From contig NZ_JAOQJT010000003.1 of the NCBI RefSeq assembly GCF_025567285.1, forward strand, positions 376,971 through 440,970: DNA of 64,000 nucleotides, read 5' to 3'. Below the pieces are notes generated by a model, which worked only from the letters and a program-made list of their open reading frames with translations, was not told where the DNA came from and ran no database searches. The stretch is from Coprococcus aceti (lineage in GTDB: Bacteria > Bacillota > Clostridia > Lachnospirales > Lachnospiraceae). The position numbers were made by a program, and so were the translations under genes. Position 1 is the first letter of the stretch; each line of letters starts with the position of its first letter. Positions 9,325 through 17,097 of the stretch are shown in pieces.

Positions 9325-9377
9325 AAAATGCACAGATGTTCATATAAATAAATTTTTAAAAGAATAGCATTTTACTG

Positions 9378-9412
9378 TTGACATATAATTAAATACATGT
9401 TTAAATGTTCAT
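9378..9412 (+). promoter_or_regulatory. Promoter of metal-efflux operon with ArsR-type operator candidate
   Basis: TTGACA at 9378-9383, 17-base spacer and TTAAAT at 9401-9406. The -10 is overlapped by an imperfect inverted repeat, ACAT-GTTTAA-ATGT, extended on the right to ATGTTCAT (9405-9412). A second ATGTTCAT lies at 9336-9343. ArsR/SmtB repressors bind AT-rich palindromes of this kind across the -10; assigning it to the ArsR gene at the end of this operon is inference. Confidence 0.55.
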
Positions 9413-9448
9413 AGATTCAATGAGAACAATGAAAAGGAGATAACTATT

Positions 9449-9664
9449 ATGAAGAAGTATAAGATTGAAGTTGATTGTGCAAACTGTGCAGCAAAGATGG
9501 AGGAGGCTACAAAGAAGGTAGCAGGTGTTAAGGATGCAACAGTGGCATTCATGGCACAGAAGATGAGCGTTGAGTTCGACGACGGAGCTGACGAGGCTGA
9601 GGTTATGAAGAATGTACTTAAGGCTTGTAAGAAGGTTGAGCCTGACTGCGAGATCTTTATGTAA
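9449..9664 (+). CDS. Free-standing HMA-domain metal-binding protein
   Basis: Protein of 71 residues consisting of one heavy-metal-associated ferredoxin-like domain. The metal site is the CxxC of 'VDCANCAAKMEEAT'. Such domains bind soft or transition metals (Cu, Zn, Cd) and hand them to P1B ATPases. The ATPase encoded 108 bases downstream has no N-terminal HMA domain, so this looks like its detached metal-binding domain. A small hairpin (9670-9698) lies between them and could lower downstream expression. Confidence 0.85.
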   Translation: MKKYKIEVDCANCAAKMEEATKKVAGVKDATVAFMAQKMSVEFDDGADEAEVMKNVLKACKKVEPDCEIFM

Positions 9665-9772
9665 CCAAAGGCGGTTATGCATGTGCATGATGACTGCCGG
9701 ATTATGGTATAGCAGGTTGTTTAGTCACGGCTAACTGTGAAAGATCTGTGTTCTATCAGATAGGAGGATGTT

Positions 9773-11686
9773 ATGACAAAGAAACAGAAAAAAGTGCTCA
9801 GAAGAATTATAATATCGGCGGTTCTTCTGGTTGCCATGGCTGTCACATTTACGGTGCTTGACAAGACCGGGATGGTGGATCTTGAGAATCCGTCAGTTAT
9901 GTGGCGATGCATAGAGATCGTGGCTTACCTGATTCCATATCTCGTCATAGGTTACGATATACTTAAAAAGGCATTTCTCGGAATCATACACGGAGAGGTA
10001 TTTGACGAGAATTTCCTTATGGCTATAGCTACGGTTGGCGCCATGGTGCTCGGTGAGTACAAGGAGGCATCAGCGGTTATGCTGTTCTACCAGATAGGCG
10101 AGCTGTTCCAGAGCTACGCCGTAGGCAAGAGCAGGAAGAATATCACAGCACTCATGGATATCCGTCCGGATTATGCCAACATAGAGAAGGATGGCAAGCT
10201 GGAACAGGTTGATCCGGATGACGTTCAGATCGGAACAGTCATAGTTGTACAGCCGGGCGAGAAGGTGCCTATCGATGGTAAGGTTGTGGAGGGCTCATCC
10301 TCACTCAACACAAGTGCCCTCACAGGTGAGAGCGTACCTAGAGAGGTTCATGTCGGCGATGAGATCATCAGTGGATGTGTCAACCTCACAGGACTTATCA
10401 AGATCGAGACATCCAAGGAATTTGGAGAGTCAACTGTATCAAAGATCCTTGATCTCGTTGAGAACTCAAGCATGAAGAAGTCCAGATCAGAGAACTTCAT
10501 CACAAGATTTGCAAAGTATTATACACCGGCTGTATGTATAGCAGCACTTGCGCTTGCAGTGCTTCCGCCATTGGTAAACATTATCATGGGTAATCCTGCA
10601 GCATGGTCCAAGTGGATCATCAGAGCACTGACAACACTTGTTATAAGCTGTCCATGTGCACTGGTAATATCCATTCCACTGAGCTTCTTTGGAGGAATCG
10701 GCGGAGCTTCGGCAAAGGGTATTCTGGTCAAGGGTTCCAACTATCTTGAGGCTCTCTCATACACAAAGTATGTCGTGTGCGATAAGACAGGAACACTCAC
10801 AAAGGGTGTGTTCCAGGTTACAGAGATACATCCTGAGGGAGAAATGAGCGAAGCTGATCTTCTTGAAAAGGCAGCGCTGGTCGAGAGCTATTCCAACCAT
10901 CCTATCAGCAAGAGCCTGAAGGAGGCATATGGCAAGGAAATCGACAACAACAGGGTCACAGACGCAAAGGAGATCAGCGGACACGGTGTGTCAGCGGTTG
11001 TTGATGGTCATGAGGTTGCCGCAGGAAATGTCAAGCTCATGAAGCAGATGAACATACAGGCAGCGGTTCCTACATCGGTTGGAACAGAGATACATGTTGT
11101 CGTGGATGGAAAGTATGCAGGATATATTCTCATATCAGATGTTGTCAAGCCAAATGCAAAGGAGGCTATAAGTGGTCTCAAGGCAGCAGGCGTGGAGAAG
11201 GTAGTCATGCTCACAGGTGATGCGAAGAAGGTTGCAGATGCAGTCGGAAGCGAGCTTGGCGTGGATGAGGTGAGAAGTGAACTTCTCCCTGGAGACAAGG
11301 TGGATGAGGTCGAGAAGCTCATCGCAGCCAAGGGAGAGAAGGAGAAGCTTGCATTTGTCGGAGATGGAATCAATGACGCCCCTGTACTTTCGAGAGCAGA
11401 TATAGGAATTGCCATGGGAGCCCTTGGTTCCGATGCAGCTATCGAAGCTGCGGATATCGTCCTCATGGATGATGATCCTGCAAAGATAGCGACAGCCATG
11501 AAGATATCCAAGAAGACACTCAGGATCGTACACCAGAACATAGTATTTGCACTTGTGATCAAGTTTGCATGCCTTGCACTGGGCGCAGTTGGATTTGTCA
11601 ACATGTGGTGGGCAATATTCGCAGATGTAGGAGTTATGATCCTTGCGGTATTAAATGCGACAAGAGCACTGAGCTTCAAAGAATAG
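9773..11686 (+). CDS. P1B-type metal-exporting ATPase (CadA/ZntA-like)
   Basis: Heavy-metal P-type ATPase of 637 residues in the membrane. Actuator TGES at 184-187; the metal-site CPC is C293-P294-C295 in 'SCPCALVIS'; phosphorylation motif DKTGTLT starts at D337; the nucleotide-domain 'SNHPISK' and hinge 'GDGINDAP' (530-537) are intact. CPC followed by 'ALVISIPLSFFGGIG' fits the Zn/Cd/Pb subgroup (P1B-2) better than copper pumps. The N-terminal HMA domain seen in most members is missing and is encoded separately upstream. The next gene is the likely metal-sensing repressor. Metal specificity is inferred. Confidence 0.93.
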   Translation: MTKKQKKVLRRIIISAVLLVAMAVTFTVLDKTGMVDLENPSVMWRCIEIVAYLIPYLVIGYDILKKAFLGIIHGEVFDENFLMAIATVGAMVLGEYKEASAVMLFYQIGELFQSYAVGKSRKNITALMDIRPDYANIEKDGKLEQVDPDDVQIGTVIVVQPGEKVPIDGKVVEGSSSLNTSALTGESVPREVHVGDEIISGCVNLTGLIKIETSKEFGESTVSKILDLVENSSMKKSRSENFITRFAKYYTPAVCIAALALAVLPPLVNIIMGNPAAWSKWIIRALTTLVISCPCALVISIPLSFFGGIGGASAKGILVKGSNYLEALSYTKYVVCDKTGTLTKGVFQVTEIHPEGEMSEADLLEKAALVESYSNHPISKSLKEAYGKEIDNNRVTDAKEISGHGVSAVVDGHEVAAGNVKLMKQMNIQAAVPTSVGTEIHVVVDGKYAGYILISDVVKPNAKEAISGLKAAGVEKVVMLTGDAKKVADAVGSELGVDEVRSELLPGDKVDEVEKLIAAKGEKEKLAFVGDGINDAPVLSRADIGIAMGALGSDAAIEAADIVLMDDDPAKIATAMKISKKTLRIVHQNIVFALVIKFACLALGAVGFVNMWWAIFADVGVMILAVLNATRALSFKE

Positions 11687-11697
11687 GAGGAGACCGC

Positions 11698-12063
11698 ATG
11701 GGAGAGATACATTTGCCGCATTGTCACTGCGACAATGAGAACAAGATCATAAAATGCATGCCGTCTGTGGAAGATTGCAGCAGCATGGCAGATATATTCA
11801 AACAGCTCAGCGATGGCACAAGGCTAAGGATACTCTGGATGCTGTGCCACCTCGAGGAATGTGTCAGCAACATAGCGGCGGCCATGGAGATGAGTGATCC
11901 GGCCGTATCGCACCACCTGAAGCAGCTCAAGGGCAGCGGCCTGATCGTGAGCCGCAGAGAGGGCAAGGAGGTATATTACAAGCTGGCAGACACGGAGACA
12001 GCCAGACTTGTACACAAGGTGTGTGAGGAGATGTTCCAGATAACATGCCCGCTTGAACAATAG
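11698..12063 (+). CDS. ArsR/SmtB-family metal-sensing repressor
   Basis: Winged-helix repressor of 121 residues. The ATG at 11698 has AGGAGG 7 bases upstream; longer forms that start inside the ATPase gene are not credible. The N-terminus 'HLPHCHCDNENKIIKC' is rich in His and Cys, and 'LEECVSN' adds a CadC-type Cys before the DNA-recognition helix 'MSDPAVSHHLKQL'. These fit a CadC/CmtR-like sensor of Cd, Pb or Zn. Unusually for such operons it is the last gene, so it would repress its own operon from the promoter near 9378. Confidence 0.9.
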   Translation: MGEIHLPHCHCDNENKIIKCMPSVEDCSSMADIFKQLSDGTRLRILWMLCHLEECVSNIAAAMEMSDPAVSHHLKQLKGSGLIVSRREGKEVYYKLADTETARLVHKVCEEMFQITCPLEQ

Positions 12064-12078
12064 AATAATATGACAGAT

Positions 12079-12124
12079 AAATCCCCGCCGGTACCGAACA
12101 GATCAGTGCCGGCGGGGATTTTTT
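12079..12124 (+). terminator. Rho-independent terminator of metal-efflux operon
   Basis: AAATCCCCGCCGG (12079-12091) pairs with CCGGCGGGGATTT (12109-12121), a 13-bp GC-rich stem, followed by a T run to 12124. Confidence 0.93.
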
Positions 12125-12178
12125 GCGTGGACAAGGAGATGAAGATATTATTATTTTAGGGTTTAGAGTAAAAAGTTG

Positions 12179-12207
12179 TTGACACATATCTGTACATAGT
12201 GTATATA
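12179..12207 (+). promoter_or_regulatory. Promoter of GntR-ABC operon
   Basis: TTGACA at 12179-12184, a 17-base spacer, then TATATA at 12202-12207. The spacer and -10 hold the near-palindrome TGTACATAGTGTATA, a plausible operator for the YtrA-like regulator encoded next. Confidence 0.65.
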
Positions 12208-12248
12208 TAACATATAAACAGTTGAGAACAGTTTAAGGAGGTGTACAT

Positions 12249-12620
12249 ATGAGACTTTCTCAGAACTCAGGAGTGCCTATATATCAGCAGATAGCAGACA
12301 GCTTCAAGTCGGACATTCTGGCGGGCAAATATGCCCAGGGCGAATATCTGCCGTCCATCAGGGGGCTGGCACGGGATCTGAAGATAAGTGTTATCACCAC
12401 CATGAAAGCTTATGAGCTGCTGGAGCAGGAAGGGCTGGTCACGGCTGAACAGGGCAAGGGCTTTTATGTGAATGCACAGGACAGTGAGATGCTGATAGAG
12501 CAGCATCTTCGAAAGGTAGAGGCATCTTTGACGGAGGCCATAGCTGCGGCACGTATTGCGGGGTTGTCGGACGATGAACTAAAGAATATGCTTGATGCCT
12601 TGCTTATGGTACAGGATTGA
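12249..12620 (+). CDS. YtrA-subfamily GntR regulator
   Basis: Short GntR protein of 123 residues. The winged helix occupies about 1-75: 'GVPIYQQIADSFKSDILAGK' and 'LPSIRGLARDLKISVITTMKAYELLEQEGLV' are canonical GntR lines. The C-terminal tail of about 45 residues, helical and without a ligand-binding domain, is typical of the YtrA group, which usually represses a linked ABC exporter. AAGGAGGTG precedes the start. The ABC genes follow after a repeat tract. Confidence 0.92.
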   Translation: MRLSQNSGVPIYQQIADSFKSDILAGKYAQGEYLPSIRGLARDLKISVITTMKAYELLEQEGLVTAEQGKGFYVNAQDSEMLIEQHLRKVEASLTEAIAAARIAGLSDDELKNMLDALLMVQD

Positions 12621-12633
12621 CAATCTGACAGGC

Positions 12634-12692
12634 AGGGAACAAAACAGACAGAGAACAAAGCGGACAGAGAACAAAGCAGACAGAGAACAGGG
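12634..12692 (+). repeat. 16-base tandem repeat tract
   Basis: About 3.7 copies of a 16-base unit (AGAGAACAAAGCAGAC and close variants) at 12634-12649, 12650-12665, 12666-12681 and 12682-12692, between the GntR regulator and the ABC ATPase. Copies differ at one to three positions. Confidence 0.85.
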
Positions 12693-12740
12693 AAAAAGAA
12701 AGACGTGAAGAGAGTTTAAGGTTTAATGGAGGATTGGATG

Positions 12741-13655
12741 ATGAATTATGACTGCGCTGTAAAAGGGGAGAATATTTCCAAAAAGTTTAAGACATTTACA
12801 CTGGATATACCTGATTTGAGGGTGCCAAAGGGATTTGCGACAGCACTCATCGGAGAAAATGGAGCGGGAAAGACGACACTTCTCAATATGCTTTCAGGAA
12901 TAAGGCTTGATTACAAAGGTGAGCTGACTTTCTTTGACAAGTATTCATCGGAGGAAAAGGAGAGAAGGGCGGATGTAAAGAACAGGATAGGCTATACGGG
13001 AACAGGCAGATATTACCTTCCACAGTGGACTGTATCTGATGTGGAGGAGATAAGCAGTCTGCTCTTTGACAATTTTGACAGGGACGAGTTCGAAAGATAT
13101 TGCCGAGAACTTGCGATATTTCCTGATTCCCCGGACGGTGTTGCTCTGAAGAAAAAGTGTTCAGCACTCTCTGATGGAACCAGAACTAAGCTGATGCTTG
13201 CCGGGGTTATGGCGAGGGATACAGACCTGCTGCTGCTCGATGAGCCGGCATCGCCTCTTGATCCTCTTATGCGAGACAAGCTGTGTCAGATGATCGGCGA
13301 TTATATAAGCGACGGAGCGGGGGAGAAGAGTGTATTGTTCTCAACACACAATATATCCGATATGGAGAGTATCACTGATTATGCGATCATCATGGAACAT
13401 GGAAATGTGGTCGAGTGCGGATTTGTGGAGGACCTGAAGGAGAAATACATACTGATAAAGGGAGATGCCCAGGATGCGGAGGCGGCATCAAAGATCCTTT
13501 ATACCATGACTAAGAATCCTTATGGCTTTGAGGGAATCTGTCTTGCAGAGAATCTGGACAAGCTTGCAGGCATGAATGTGAGCAAGGAGATACCATCGCT
13601 GTTTCAGATAAGTGTGGCGGTCATGAAGAATAATACAAAAATGGTATTAAAGTAA
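12741..13655 (+). CDS. ABC transporter ATP-binding protein
   Basis: ABC ATPase of about 304 residues, cytoplasmic subunit of an exporter whose membrane partners are the next two genes. Walker A 'GENGAGKTT' starts at G38; the signature is 'LSDGT' instead of LSGGQ; Walker B is 'LLLLDEPASPLDPL' with D167-E168. 'FSTHNISDME' is the H-loop. The C-terminal 70 residues resemble those of YtrB/BcrA-type ATPases. GGAGG at 12728-12732 supports ATG 12741 (or the adjacent ATG 12738); ATG 12726 overlaps that site. Confidence 0.92.
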   Translation: MNYDCAVKGENISKKFKTFTLDIPDLRVPKGFATALIGENGAGKTTLLNMLSGIRLDYKGELTFFDKYSSEEKERRADVKNRIGYTGTGRYYLPQWTVSDVEEISSLLFDNFDRDEFERYCRELAIFPDSPDGVALKKKCSALSDGTRTKLMLAGVMARDTDLLLLDEPASPLDPLMRDKLCQMIGDYISDGAGEKSVLFSTHNISDMESITDYAIIMEHGNVVECGFVEDLKEKYILIKGDAQDAEAASKILYTMTKNPYGFEGICLAENLDKLAGMNVSKEIPSLFQISVAVMKNNTKMVLK

Positions 13656-13696
13656 AAACTGCTTAGAGTGTTTCACGTATTTATAGGAGCGTAATT

Positions 13697-14350
13697 ATGA
13701 GGATAATAAAGGATTACAGAGCCATTACGAATGGAAAATACCGGCTAGTGTGTAATGTGTTGATACCGATCATACTGGGGGTGATACTGGCATTGATCGA
13801 TATAGGAGTGAGAAAATATTATGTAACAGCGGTCATGCTCGGTGTGGGAGCGGCGCTCATGACTGCGATCGAGGTTATGGCTGATTATTGGGGATTCGGT
13901 GCAATATGTGTGAAGGGCTGCCTTGGAATGGATTATCTGAAGACGTCAACAAAGGGGAAAGCCATGTTACGGAATGCGCTTACGGCGGATCTGCTTGTCC
14001 GACCGGCGAGGATCGCGATATGCATGGTGATAGTGGCCGTACCATATGAAATTATGGTGGGTAACCCGGTAAGACTGCTTTGCCTGTCGATACTGCTCAC
14101 AGCAAATCTGTCGGTGTGGGCGCTGAACATTACGAGATATGTCCAGAATGTTCAGGTCATGAGTCTGCTGTCCATGCTGTCATCAGGGGCATCGGGAGCT
14201 GCGGTTATATATATAACGATATCTTCGGGATTGCAGAAGTTTACATGGCTCATAGTTGCAGCACTGGCGGTATTGCTGCCGGTTGGAATATATGTGACGC
14301 GCAGACATATGTACCGCAAGGTTGAGGCGTCTTATCTGGATATGGATTAA
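13697..14350 (+). CDS. Putative ABC exporter membrane subunit
   Basis: Hydrophobic protein of 217 residues with about six membrane segments (around 20-38, 43-65, 108-126, 133-150, 160-178, 183-202) and a basic N-terminus. I do not recognise a named family. Its position directly after the ABC ATPase, and before a second membrane protein of the same size, suggests that the two form the permease of a YtrA-regulated exporter. The substrate is unknown. Confidence 0.75.
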   Translation: MRIIKDYRAITNGKYRLVCNVLIPIILGVILALIDIGVRKYYVTAVMLGVGAALMTAIEVMADYWGFGAICVKGCLGMDYLKTSTKGKAMLRNALTADLLVRPARIAICMVIVAVPYEIMVGNPVRLLCLSILLTANLSVWALNITRYVQNVQVMSLLSMLSSGASGAAVIYITISSGLQKFTWLIVAALAVLLPVGIYVTRRHMYRKVEASYLDMD

Positions 14351-14391
14351 CAGATTGTTGTTCAAGGCTGGAAACGGCTTAGACTATCCGC

Positions 14392-14407
14392 CCCGCCTGC
14401 CGGCGGG
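14392..14407 (+). other. GC-rich hairpin between permease genes
   Basis: CCCGCC-TGCC-GGCGGG stem-loop in the 92-base gap between the two membrane-protein genes. No T run follows, so it is more likely a processing, stability or attenuation element than a full terminator. Confidence 0.55.
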
Positions 14408-14442
14408 AGGAATGATATATATTAGACAAGGAGGATTAAGGG

Positions 14443-15102
14443 ATGAAAGATTTGATACTTGGTTTTAAACTTCTCAGATATGGATATAAGTTAAAGACAA
14501 ATGTGATGATGCTTATTTTGTTCACTGCAATAGGGTTTGTGGTCGAACTGTCATCACACGGAACGAATATTCTGGGCGGTTTCTATTTTATGCTGACTGG
14601 AATGTTTGCCTACCAGATGATAATATACATGAATGCATCGGACTATGTGCAGTCAAGCGTGATGAAGAGAAAACTGGAGGTGGGAATGCCGGTGATCGTC
14701 AGCACAGTTGTGTATCTTGTACTTTTCACAATACTTGTTGCGGAGAAATATATACTTATCAGAATGTATCCGGAGAATACAGAAAACTATCAGGATACAT
14801 TGTTTATGATCATATTTATATTGTTCGGAGCTATGATATTCTGCGGTGTATGTTACAAATATTTTGTGGCAAGCTTTATTGTGTTTATGTTGGTGATAAT
14901 AACCTGCATGTCGACAATCAGTTCCTGGCTGTGTCACCATCATATATCAGAGGTTATAAGCCTTGGGCTTGTAAAACTTGCTGTCCTTGGATATGCGGCC
15001 ATCCTTTTGGGTGGTGTTATAGAGTATTTGATCAGTTCACTTCTCTACAGAAAACAGTTGTCAGAGTATGCAATGAGCGGACTCAGCAAGAGCATGAAGT
15101 AA
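14443..15102 (+). CDS. Putative ABC exporter membrane subunit
   Basis: Hydrophobic protein of 219 residues with about six membrane segments, starting with 'LILGFKLLRYGYKLKTNVMM' and ending with a short basic tail. No recognised family name. It is the last gene of the GntR-ABC operon (GGAGG upstream of the ATG). It may pair with the preceding 217-residue protein as a heterodimeric permease; that pairing is inferred from context only. Confidence 0.75.
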   Translation: MKDLILGFKLLRYGYKLKTNVMMLILFTAIGFVVELSSHGTNILGGFYFMLTGMFAYQMIIYMNASDYVQSSVMKRKLEVGMPVIVSTVVYLVLFTILVAEKYILIRMYPENTENYQDTLFMIIFILFGAMIFCGVCYKYFVASFIVFMLVIITCMSTISSWLCHHHISEVISLGLVKLAVLGYAAILLGGVIEYLISSLLYRKQLSEYAMSGLSKSMK

Positions 15103-15139
15103 ATGAAAATACAACTAAACTTAATAAAATAGACGGAAC

Positions 15140-15210
15140 AGAGCCGGTTGCGGATTGTGCAGGATTGCCGAAGAGAGGGCGGTCACAGCAGAAGATTTGT
15201 AACCGGCTCT
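15140..15210 (+). repeat. Long-loop inverted repeat
   Basis: AGAGCCGGTT (15140-15149) pairs with AACCGGCTCT (15201-15210) across a 51-base loop, followed by ATTGCTATT. It lies in the 267-base gap after the ABC operon and may end that transcript. The rest of the gap shows nothing coding. Confidence 0.5.
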
Positions 15211-15369
15211 ATTGCTATTATCAGGTGAGTGGAATATAATATTTAAGAATGTGCGCACTGGAAAAATCCGGCAGCTGCGCATAAGAGTAATGTATAAAAT
15301 ACAGAACCATAACGGCAGACATTGATAAGTCAGCATATGAATTTGAAAAGAAAGATATAAGGAAGTTAT

Positions 15370-16053
15370 ATGGTACAGAACATATTGTTTGATCTGGATG
15401 AGACACTGCTGGACTTCAAGCGCAGCGAGAGCAGAGCGCTCTCCAATATGCTCAGGCATATAGGGGTGGAGCCTACAGAAAAGGTCATATCCAGATACAG
15501 CGAGATCAACAAATCGAGATGGAAGCTGCTTGAACAGGGGCTGCTCACAAGGCAGCAGGTGAAGGAAAGCAGATATGAGATACTTTTTGCAGAGCTGGGA
15601 GTTGAATACTCTGCTGCAGAGGCGACAGCCTACTATGAGGATCAGCTCAGCCAGAAGGGATTTGTATTCCCTGATACGATAAAGCTGCTTGAAACCTTGC
15701 ACGGAAGATACAGAATGTACATTGTGTCAAATGGCGGCTCAAATGTACAGAGCGGACGACTTGCGGACAGCGGTATAGGCAAGTATTTTGAGGATATATT
15801 CATATCTGAGGATGCCGGAGCAGAGAAACCGTCCAGAGAATTCTTTGATTATTGTTTTGGCAGGAGACCAGAGATAAAGGCAGATGAGACTGTGATCATA
15901 GGAGACAGTCTGACATCAGATATACAGGGCGGAATAAATGCTGGGATAAGGACGATATGGTTCAATCCGGATGGGCAGCAGGCGGCGGATATACATCCGG
16001 ACTATGAGGTGAAAACACTTATGGAGATACCGACGCTGCTTGAAGAGCTGTAA
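15370..16053 (+). CDS. HAD-superfamily hydrolase, YjjG-like
   Basis: Cytoplasmic phosphatase of 227 residues. Motif I 'FDLDETLLDF' has nucleophile D8 and acid D10; motif II is 'YIVSNG'; motif III lysine is in 'AEKPSREFFDY'; motif IV is 'VIIGDSLTSDIQGG'. A helical cap lies at about 15-85. The pattern matches YjjG/YfnB noncanonical nucleotide phosphatases, though other small phosphomonoesters are possible. AAGGAAG lies just upstream of the ATG. Confidence 0.88.
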   Translation: MVQNILFDLDETLLDFKRSESRALSNMLRHIGVEPTEKVISRYSEINKSRWKLLEQGLLTRQQVKESRYEILFAELGVEYSAAEATAYYEDQLSQKGFVFPDTIKLLETLHGRYRMYIVSNGGSNVQSGRLADSGIGKYFEDIFISEDAGAEKPSREFFDYCFGRRPEIKADETVIIGDSLTSDIQGGINAGIRTIWFNPDGQQAADIHPDYEVKTLMEIPTLLEEL

Positions 16054-16149
16054 GCAAAATTATTTATCGGGACCGGATACAAATGAGTCTGGATATAAAT
16101 GAGTCCAGATTGAAATAAACAGGAATAGACAAATATACAGAGGTAGTAC

Positions 16150-17019
16150 ATGAAGATAAGAGATTTGATCACACAGGATAAGGCGACACTCTCATTTGAG
16201 GTGTTCCCGCCAAAGAAGGATACAGACTTTGCGGATGTTGAGGCAGCGGCGCTTGGTATAGCGGCATTTAAGCCGGATTACATGAGCGTTACATATGGTG
16301 CCGGGGGAAGCACCAAGGGACATACGATCCAGCTTGCCCGGGAGATCCAGGAGAAGTACGACGTGCCGACCATAGCACATCTGACATGCGTGTGTGCCAG
16401 CAAAGAGGGCATAAAGACTGCGCTTGCTGACATGAAGAATGCCGGTATAGAGAATATACTTGCTCTCCGCGGCGATATACCGAAGAACTATGATGGACAG
16501 GTATTTGCAGAGTTCTCACATGCATCAGAGCTGGTGGAGCTCATCAAGGAGACAGGAGATTTCTGCGTGGGCGGAGCATGTTACCCTGAGGTACACCCAG
16601 ACTCGGCAAATAAGCACGAAGACATAATTGGGCTTAAGAAAAAGGTCGATGCTGGATGTGATTATCTCACGACCCAGATGTTCTTCGACAACAACATATT
16701 CTTTAATTTCATGTACAGAATCAGAGAGGCGGGAATATCAGTGCCGATCATACCGGGTATTATGCCTATAACAAGAAGAGTACAGGTCAAGAATGCTGTC
16801 AAGCTCTCAGGCTGTAACGTGCCGGAGAGATTCAAGAGCATAGTCGATGCATTTGGCGATACTGAGGCTGCGATGAGGCAGGCGGGAATTGCATATGCCA
16901 CAGACCAGATCATAGATCTCATGGCAAATGGAGTGAAGCATATACATGTGTATTCCATGAATAAGCCTGAGGTTGCGGCAGGAATACAGAAGAATCTATC
17001 GGAAATACTTAAGATATAA
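16150..17019 (+). CDS. metF: 5,10-methylenetetrahydrofolate reductase
   Basis: Flavoenzyme of 289 residues that makes 5-methyl-THF for methionine synthesis. 'LSFEVFPPKKDTDF' carries the catalytic-type Glu; 'YMSVTYGAGGSTKG', 'AHLTCVCASK', 'LALRGDIPKNY' and 'FFDNNIFFNF' are family signatures. Length is normal for bacterial MetF. No riboswitch or methionine synthase gene is next to it; a protein with a MetH-activation-like domain is encoded near 26 kb. Confidence 0.96.
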   Translation: MKIRDLITQDKATLSFEVFPPKKDTDFADVEAAALGIAAFKPDYMSVTYGAGGSTKGHTIQLAREIQEKYDVPTIAHLTCVCASKEGIKTALADMKNAGIENILALRGDIPKNYDGQVFAEFSHASELVELIKETGDFCVGGACYPEVHPDSANKHEDIIGLKKKVDAGCDYLTTQMFFDNNIFFNFMYRIREAGISVPIIPGIMPITRRVQVKNAVKLSGCNVPERFKSIVDAFGDTEAAMRQAGIAYATDQIIDLMANGVKHIHVYSMNKPEVAAGIQKNLSEILKI

Positions 17020-17097
17020 AATTTATTGACAGACCTAGAGTCGGGACATCATGAGGGACAGCAATAGGATGGTGTTCAATGAAAGGAGTATCGGGTT

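Noticed and set aside
11008..11727. 239-codon open frame on the minus strand
   Set aside because: It lies wholly opposite the P-type ATPase gene, has no ribosome site and is Ser/Ala/Thr-rich in the way antisense frames are.
16070..16120. Short direct repeat GGATAxAAATGAGTC before metF
   Set aside because: Two 15-base copies only, no S-box or T-box features; too little to call a regulatory site.
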